Made by a program: the position numbers and the translations under genes. Shown here piece by piece: positions 58,475 through 64,000 of a DNA stretch of 64,000 bases; positions within the stretch are counted from its first letter, which is position 1, and every line of letters begins with the position of its first letter. This stretch comes from Eubacterium plexicaudatum ASF492. GTDB lineage: Bacteria; Bacillota; Clostridia; Lachnospirales; Lachnospiraceae. The notes beneath the pieces are model-generated. The model was not told where the DNA came from. It saw only the letters and a list, made by a program, of their open reading frames with translations, and made no database searches. The stretch lies in the NCBI RefSeq assembly GCF_000364225.2, contig NZ_AQFT02000001.1:6188501-6252500 (forward strand), read 5' to 3'.

Positions 58475-58552
58475 TTATAGCAAAATGTAAGAAAATAGCA
58501 AGAAATTGTTTGGAACCGTTTGTTTGGACATTCTGAGATTAATTCTATATAT

Positions 58553-58575
58553 TAACATTTTCTAATAAAATGTTA
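58553..58575. promoter_or_regulatory. Distal palindrome, possible operator
   Basis: TAACATTTT, CTAAT, AAAATGTTA: perfect 9-base arms. It shares TAACATTTT and the complementary arm type with the site at 58837. Confidence 0.4.
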
Positions 58576-58836
58576 TCTTTAAGTATTCTATAACAATTTT
58601 TAATTTTTTGCAATACAAATCAAAAATATGGAACTATTTACCTGTTCTATTCATGTATCTGCTTAAAAATCTGTTAAAATTACACAATAAAATAGGCCGT
58701 TAAAAAACTGGAAAATTTTTAAAACTATAATTAACGTTTACAACGCATTTTGTTTTTTTCTAACAATTTCTTTCCTTCGGATATCAAATTTCCTTCATTT
58801 ATGAGGTTTTCACGGTATACAACTACAGTCGAAAAG

Positions 58837-58863
58837 CATAACATTTTATTAGATAATGTTATG
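58837..58863. promoter_or_regulatory. Proximal palindrome, possible operator of the XRE gene
   Basis: CATAACAT and ATGTTATG are perfect arms around an 11-base centre that again reads TTTATTAGATA. Its place upstream of the XRE start fits autoregulation. Confidence 0.45.
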
Positions 58864-58908
58864 TTTTTACGTAGTTTTAGTTTGCTCCGGATAGAATAGG
58901 AGGACGGT

Positions 58909-59258
58909 ATGAAAGAACTGGATTATGGAAAGATGGGAATGCGGATTCGCCAGACGCGAAAGTTAAAAGGCTGGTCACAGAATGATCTGGCAAAAAAGTG
59001 TGGTATCAGCATGTCATTTTGGGACATATTGAGCGGGGAACGCGGATTATGAGTCTGGAGACGTTTGTCAATATCTGTACGGCTTTAGATGCGGATGCAG
59101 ATGAATTACTTTGGGGTGTGGCACATCCTTCGGAAACGGTGTTGGATTTGTGGAGTGCACCGGAGAAAAAAGCAGACGGAACATCGACAGATACGGACAG
59201 TTATTCTATGTATATCCGGATTATGAAATCGGTAGCGGAGATCATGAATGAGGCGTAA
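58909..59258 (+). pseudogene. XRE-family regulator (one frameshift)
   Basis: Helix-turn-helix of Cro/CI type: MRIRQTRKLKGWSQNDLAKK then GISMSFLGHIERGTRIMSLE after one T is added in the T4 run near 59023. The repaired length is 116 residues; the C-terminal half (PEKKADGTSTDTDSY...) is not a known sensor. AGGAGGA precedes ATG 58909. It overlaps the start of the glycosyltransferase gene by 11 bases and probably regulates this polysaccharide cluster. Confidence 0.85.
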
Positions 59259-59629
59259 AAGTCAGGAATATACAGCAGATTCCGGAAACAGCGATGTGTT
59301 TTGGGAAGCGAAACAGGATGGGAAAAAAAGAAAAAAGTGCTTATGCTGGCATCTGTGGCGTCTATGATTGATCAGTTTAATTTGCCCAATATTGATCTGC
59401 TTTGTCAAATGGGATATGAGGTTCATGTAGCTTGTAATTTTAGAGAAGGAAATACGTGCAGTGTTAAAAGAGTGTGCAAACTGCAGAAAAAATTGCGTGA
59501 TATGCATGTGATCTGGTATCAGTGGGATTGTCCAAGAGATATTTGCGCACTGGCAAGGTGCCGGAAAGCCTATCGGCAGCTGCTGGAGCTGTTTGCAAAC
59601 CATGCATTTGCGTGGATACACTGCCATTC

Positions 59630-61527
59630 GAGCACTCTCGGAAACTCAATAGAGAATAAGCAGGAAAAGGTTGATTTTCAGAAATGAGAGGGATAAGGGA
59701 TGGATGATTATGGGGCTTGAGCAGTCCAGAGAGCATAAAGAATAAAAATGTGCATGACTTTAAAACCTGTCGAAAAACAGGCCTGAAAGAATCCGGAAGC
59801 AGGAAACTTGGTTTATGCCACTGCCTGCACCTGCTGTTTATAGCGGGCATCCAGATGGATGCAGATTCCAATCATGGTTGTCATGAAAGAATAATGCTCC
59901 TTTGTGTGTATGAACATACGGTGCAGTCCGTAATCATTGAGGATGCGGTTGTTGATACGTTCCGTGGCGGTGCGTTGATTATAAATCTTCTTATAAGCAT
60001 CTGTGCCGCGGGGGACGTCGGTGTAAAGCCGGATATCCCATTCGGGCCGGGTCTTGACGACTCTCCCATATTTGGAATCGGTGCAGGAGTTTTTACATTT
60101 GGAACAGTGATCTTTCCCATAGGGGCAGCGCCACATGAGGTAACCGCTGGATCTGTCATAACCGTTAGGCTTCATGCGCAGTTTTTCCTGACATAAGGGC
60201 GTTCCATCTTTGTCAATGGTGATGGTATCAGGAATTGTTTTTGGCCGGCCGCATTTGTCGTTCAGGTCGATGAAGGCCCGTATTCCCCTGTTTTTAAGGA
60301 TCCGGTAGGTGGGGTAATTGTCCATTGCAGAATCCAGGCACATATTCGAGGTGGAAACAGCCGGCATATGTTTTTCCAGTTCATGGAAAGCGACAAGGAA
60401 ATTGACCGAATCATGACGCTTTGCACTGGTAAAACGCAGAAGCAGGGGGAGATCTGTCCTGAGTTCACTGTTATAGCAGGATAATTGGAACAAAGTGTAG
60501 CCGAAGTAATATTTTTCCAGGTCGCTGTCCCAGCCCCAGGAAGCATCGGGGTCGGGGAAATGCCGCAGGTTTTCCGGTGCGCCAACCCTGTGGTGCCCGC
60601 GTGGGCAGGCATGGGTATGCACGGCGGTGCCGTCTCCGGAAACCGTAAGGTGTTCCCTTGGTATGAGGCCGGATTCCATGGAAGGTAGGACAGCCACGTG
60701 ATAGAAGAAGCGCTGCAGCCGCCCTTCAAAGTTAAAAGGGATATCCTTCCCGCTCATGAGCCGTTTTTCGATAGATTCTGTGATTTTGGGCTTTGCCTCC
60801 TGTGCTTTGTGTTTTTTGCCTTTGGGCTTATCCGGCTTTTTGGTGTTCCAGGAAGCCGGAAGCAGTTTGTCCCGCGCATATAAGTCCGTTGGCGGTGCAG
60901 CCCAGAGCCTGTCCATGAAGTCAAAATAAGAACCGAGGGGCGGCAGGGAATCCGTAGTGCAGCCGATGAGAGCGGCAAGGAGGCGGTCATGTTTGAGCCT
61001 GTCGACCCAAAGGGTAAGGGATAGCTTGGCCAAACCTTCTGAAAATAGAAGAAAGAAAAGGATAAAAGACCTTAAGATTTGTGGCTGGTTCTTAGCGGGC
61101 CTGCCAGTGTTGGAGTAAAAGGGCAGAAGGAACTCCATGGCCTTATCGGTATCGAAAAGGCGGAGTTTCTGCCATGGCTTCCAAAGCCCCGTATGGAGCC
61201 GGACTCTTTCAGAGGAATCGAAATGGACTTTGGATTCGTTGAGAAAGTACTTGTAATCTTGCATGGACTGCCAGTACTTGATCATAAAGTGCACCTCCTA
61301 GTAGTTTAGTTTAATGCTGTGCGTGTGGCACAGACGCTTCTTAACTACAAGGGGCGCGTTTGGTGACTGGCGTATATGGTCACCAAACGCGCCGCACATT
61401 TTGACTTATATGTCAATACTTTTTTGAAAATTTAACAAAAATGTTTTCCGGGATATGGAGGAAAGCAAAAAAGAAGAACATGAAAAAAGAGCGGAAATTC
61501 GGGCTTAAAGAGTTTCCGAGACCGCTC
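59630..61527 (-). mobile_element. Insertion sequence with 18-bp inverted repeats and 8-bp target duplication
   Basis: 1898 bp; ends GAGCACTCTCGGAAACTC (59630-59647) and complement of GAGCGGTCTCGGAAACTC (61510-61527), two mismatches. TGCCATTC is on both sides (59622-59629 and 61528-61535). A perfect 15-bp hairpin (61353-61367 with 61379-61393) lies upstream of the transposase. It interrupts the GT4 gene. Confidence 0.9.
59813..61294 (-). CDS. DDE transposase (IS1182-like)
   Basis: 493 residues on the minus strand from 61294. Triad blocks are VSGDGTAVHTHA (first Asp), NMCLDSAMDNYPTYRI (second Asp) and NQRTATERINNRILNDYG (Glu). Between them is a possible zinc cluster, CPYGKDHCSKCKNSC. GGAGGTG stands before the start. 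The frame is intact. The IS family is assigned by general resemblance only. Confidence 0.85.
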   Translation of the reverse strand: MHFMIKYWQSMQDYKYFLNESKVHFDSSERVRLHTGLWKPWQKLRLFDTDKAMEFLLPFYSNTGRPAKNQPQILRSFILFFLLFSEGLAKLSLTLWVDRLKHDRLLAALIGCTTDSLPPLGSYFDFMDRLWAAPPTDLYARDKLLPASWNTKKPDKPKGKKHKAQEAKPKITESIEKRLMSGKDIPFNFEGRLQRFFYHVAVLPSMESGLIPREHLTVSGDGTAVHTHACPRGHHRVGAPENLRHFPDPDASWGWDSDLEKYYFGYTLFQLSCYNSELRTDLPLLLRFTSAKRHDSVNFLVAFHELEKHMPAVSTSNMCLDSAMDNYPTYRILKNRGIRAFIDLNDKCGRPKTIPDTITIDKDGTPLCQEKLRMKPNGYDRSSGYLMWRCPYGKDHCSKCKNSCTDSKYGRVVKTRPEWDIRLYTDVPRGTDAYKKIYNQRTATERINNRILNDYGLHRMFIHTKEHYSFMTTMIGICIHLDARYKQQVQAVA

Positions 61528-62417
61528 TGCCATTCTCCGATTGGAGGGGCGCTGGCAAGGCTGGCAGCTCATAAGGCAAAAATTCCGGTGATCTACACAG
61601 CGCATGGATTTCATTTTTATAAGGGTGCGCCGCTGAAAAACCGGATCTTATATTATTCGGTGGAAAAGCTTCTGGCATATTGGACTGATATTTTAATTAC
61701 GGTGAATCAGGAGGATTATCGGTTTGCGGAAAGATACCTGAAAGCGGGAAAAGTTTTTTATATTCCGGGTATCGGCATTGATATCGAACAACTTCAGACA
61801 CGGATGCGGACAGGATCATGTGATAACATGTATTTTCGCAGAAAATACAAAATTCCGGAACATGCGCTGCTTTTACTGTCTGTCGGAGAGCTGAGCAGGA
61901 GAAAAAATCACCGGATTGTTATAGCTGCGCTGTCTGCGCTGCGGCGCAAAGATGTATATTATCTCATTTGCGGACAGGGGCCGTTGTGTCAGGAATTATG
62001 GAAGTACGCAAAGAGCCTTGGAGTTGCGGATCGTGTTCGTATGCCCGGATATCAGGAAGAGCTGGAGCAAGTATACCAAAACGCTGATATATTTGTGTTC
62101 CCTTCCATACAAGAAGGGATGCCTGTTGCGCTTATGGAGGCAATGGCAGCCGGACTGCCCTGCGTGGTATCGGATATCCGCGGAAACAGAGAGCTGATTG
62201 CACGGGCCGGGGGTGCACGATTCGGTCTGGGGCACCCGCAGCAGATAAAGCAGCTTAACAGAGCGCTGTGGCAGCTGATACAGGATAAAAAACGAAGAGA
62301 TCTGTGCGGGGCGTATAACAGAAAGAAAGTAGAAGCTTATGATCTGTCTGTCGTGTTAAGAAGGATGAAAACAATCTACGCAGGGATGATGAGCAGCAGT
62401 TCGGTGAGGGAAAGCAA

Positions 62418-63263
62418 ATGCCGATAATTTCAGTTCTGATGGGGATTTATAACGAAAATAAGATCTATGCTTCTCAGGCGATTGACTCTATATTGAATCA
62501 GACATTTTCGGATTTTGAATTTATTATTTGTGATGATGGATCGAATCCGGCATTTTACAGGTGGCTGTACGGATACTGCCGCAAAGATAAACGGATCCGG
62601 CTGCTTAGAAGCAGCTGCAATCAGGGGCTTGCGGCTGCCCTGAACAATGGATTGAAATGCGCGGAGGGCAAATATGTTGCCCGTATGGATGCGGATGACA
62701 TATCGGCAAGAGAACGTCTTGCAAGACAGTATGATTTTCTGGAAGCGCATCCGGAGTATGCGCTCACCGGATGCAGCGTCCGGATGACAGGGAAGAGGGG
62801 CATCTGGGGAATGCGTATAATGGAAGAAATTCCGACAAAAGAGTCTTTTCTAAAGACATCTCCGTTTGTTCATCCTGCGATTATGATTCGCATGGATGCG
62901 GTTAAAGCACTGCATGGATATTCGGAATCAAAAACAGCGGTTCGTGCGGAAGATTATGAGTTCTTTATGCGCCTGTATGTGGCGGGTTTTCGCGGCTATA
63001 ATCTGCAGGAGCCGCTGCTTAGCTATCGTGAAGATGAGGGTTCCTTAAAAAAACGGAAATACAGATACAGAATTCATGAATGCATGGTGAGATATCGCGG
63101 CTTTTGCAGACTGGGAATTTTAAAGGGCAATTATCGGTATGTGGCAAAACCTCTGATTGCAGGTCTGGTTCCGGCAGGGTGGATGATGCGGATACGAAAA
63201 CACCGCTATGCACAGACCGGAAAGAGCAGATGCAAACCGGAAAGGACAGGCAGAAAACCATGA
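62418..63263 (+). CDS. GT2-family glycosyltransferase
   Basis: 281 residues, inverting GT-A fold: ISVLMGIYNENKIYASQAID opens it, nucleotide-sugar block FIICDDGSNPAF, metal-binding DXD as RMDADDISARERL, and a catalytic region VRAEDYEFFMRLYVAG. It overlaps the GT4 stop by 10 bases. The basic C-terminus has no membrane helix. It extends a surface polysaccharide. Confidence 0.9.
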   Translation: MPIISVLMGIYNENKIYASQAIDSILNQTFSDFEFIICDDGSNPAFYRWLYGYCRKDKRIRLLRSSCNQGLAAALNNGLKCAEGKYVARMDADDISARERLARQYDFLEAHPEYALTGCSVRMTGKRGIWGMRIMEEIPTKESFLKTSPFVHPAIMIRMDAVKALHGYSESKTAVRAEDYEFFMRLYVAGFRGYNLQEPLLSYREDEGSLKKRKYRYRIHECMVRYRGFCRLGILKGNYRYVAKPLIAGLVPAGWMMRIRKHRYAQTGKSRCKPERTGRKP

Positions 63264-64000
63264 GTAAGATAAAGGTATCGGTTATTGTACCGGTCTATAA
63301 TGCCGGGCAGTATCTGAGAGAATGTATGGACAGCCTTGTGTGCCAGACATTGGAAGAGATTGAGATTATCTGCGTAAATGACGGTTCTGCGGACAATTCG
63401 GCCGATCTGCTGCAGGAATATGCGCAGCGTGACAAACGGGTACGTGTGATTCATAAGAAAAATTCCGGGTACGGACATACAATGAATGTCGGGATAGATG
63501 CGGCAAAAGGTGAGTATATAGGAATTGTTGAACCCGACGACTATGTACGCCAGGATATGTACGGGCGGCTGTATGAGCTGGCAAAGAAGCTGGAGTCGGA
63601 TATTGTGAAGGCGGATTTTACCCGTTTTTGGGGAAGCGGACACGTCAGAAAGAAAGAGTACTGTCCGTTATCAAAAGACCGGGCCTATTATGGAAGGGTT
63701 GTTTGCCCGGCCAGGCAGCCGGAAATCTTTCGGTTTCTGATGAATACATGGACAGGGATTTACAGACGCGAATTTTTAGAGCGGCAGCAGATTCGGCATC
63801 ATGAGACGCCAGGCGCTGCATTTCAGGATCTTGGCTTTTGGTTTCAGACTTTTTGTCTGGCAGAGCGTGTGTATTTTCATAAGGAGTCACTGTACAGATA
63901 TCGCATGGATAATCAGAATTCTTCTGTTAACAGCAGGAAAAAAGTATATGCGGTGTTTGAAGAGTATGCATTTATACGCAGTTTTCTGGAGAAAAGGCCG
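63260..64000 (+). CDS. GT2-family glycosyltransferase (runs off the right edge)
   Basis: The ATG at 63260 overlaps the previous stop (ATGA). The protein reads SKIKVSVIVPVYNAGQYLRE, VNDGSADNSADLL (nucleotide block), GIVEPDDYVRQDMYGRL (DXD as EPDDY) and continues without a stop to base 64000 (247 codons). It resembles poly-cistronic capsule transferases of the EpsJ/CpsI type. The 3' end is not in the window. Confidence 0.9.
   Translation, partial: MSKIKVSVIVPVYNAGQYLRECMDSLVCQTLEEIEIICVNDGSADNSADLLQEYAQRDKRVRVIHKKNSGYGHTMNVGIDAAKGEYIGIVEPDDYVRQDMYGRLYELAKKLESDIVKADFTRFWGSGHVRKKEYCPLSKDRAYYGRVVCPARQPEIFRFLMNTWTGIYRREFLERQQIRHHETPGAAFQDLGFWFQTFCLAERVYFHKESLYRYRMDNQNSSVNSRKKVYAVFEEYAFIRSFLEKRP

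Larger units (their letters stand above)
58475..58908. other. AT-rich gene-free region with two related palindromes
   Basis: 434 bases with no supported gene. Two similar inverted repeats lie at 58553-58575 and 58837-58863. The second is 46 bases before the XRE regulator gene. Confidence 0.6.
59248..62427 (+). pseudogene. GT4-type glycosyltransferase, split by an IS
   Basis: The N-terminal part (59248-59629) has KVLMLASVASMIDQFNLPNI, the opening of EpsD-like enzymes. The reading resumes at 61536 after the IS: HCHS then PIGGALARLAAHKAKIPVIY, and the C-terminal nucleotide-sugar domain has LLSVGELSRRKNHRIVI and the retaining EX7E block SIQEGMPVALMEAMAAG. With one TGCCATTC copy removed and one A added to the A7 run near 59325, the gene from ATG 59248 is exactly 425 codons. 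Starts at TTG 59301 or ATG 59344 are alternatives. It would add a sugar in exopolysaccharide or capsule synthesis. Confidence 0.82.

Overview
The window looks like a chromosomal stretch from a gut-type Clostridia of the Lachnospiraceae kind. The evidence is moderate GC, strong AGGAGG ribosome binding sites, YesM/YesN and LytTR two-component systems, a LicT-controlled beta-glucoside PTS, a clostridial PurO-type IMP cyclohydrolase, a UPF0210 gene next to its ACT-domain partner, and an FtsA-like protein behind coaE. The species cannot be named from the sequence alone.

Layout. 1-7.8 kb: a broken carbohydrate locus with a YesN regulator, YesM kinase, sugar-binding lipoprotein split by an IS200-type element, glycogen-debranching-enzyme fragment and GH31 glucosidase. 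8.1-11.6 kb: LytTR regulator, GHKL kinase and two unrecognised proteins. 11.6-19.6 kb: an AT-rich accessory island. A RelB/DinJ-YoeB remnant originally faced a Panacea (SocA-like) gene, a DUF3696-type ATPase and an unknown third gene. An IS1634-type element landed between them, made a 165-bp target duplication, and was itself hit by an IS1380-type element. 19.6-24 kb: DUF1963, nitrilase, a secreted protein, tRNA-Gly, a MITE-like repeat, a transposase remnant and Nudix. 24-29.6 kb: beta-glucoside PTS, GH1, LicT with its RNA target, YitT. 29.8-34.6 kb: an IS, then thiSGHE. 34.6-36.4 kb (minus strand): an AAA15-type ATPase with an RloB-like partner carrying an internal deletion. 36.5-49.4 kb: housekeeping genes (polA, coaE, ftsA-like, walJ-like, UPF0210, purO, tgt). 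49.4-52.8 kb: an SGNH-like gene split by a second IS1380 copy, then gtrA. 52.8-56.8 kb: AraC regulator, rhaB, rhaA. 56.8-58.5 kb: Rpn-type remnants and small genes. 58.5-64 kb: XRE regulator and a surface polysaccharide glycosyltransferase cluster, one gene of which is split by an IS.

Two observations stand out. First, the promoter of the IS1634-type transposase contains a perfect 16-bp parS palindrome (14195-14210) lying between its -35 and -10 hexamers, so host ParB could control the transposon. Second, about 30 frameshifts occur and each is repaired by adding back one base, usually in a homopolymer. This one-sided pattern points to missing bases in the assembly rather than wholesale gene decay. 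A nonsense codon in the GH31 gene, the IS insertions and the internal deletions are separate and look real. Genes whose frame is broken as written are typed as pseudogene, and each entry says how the frame is restored.
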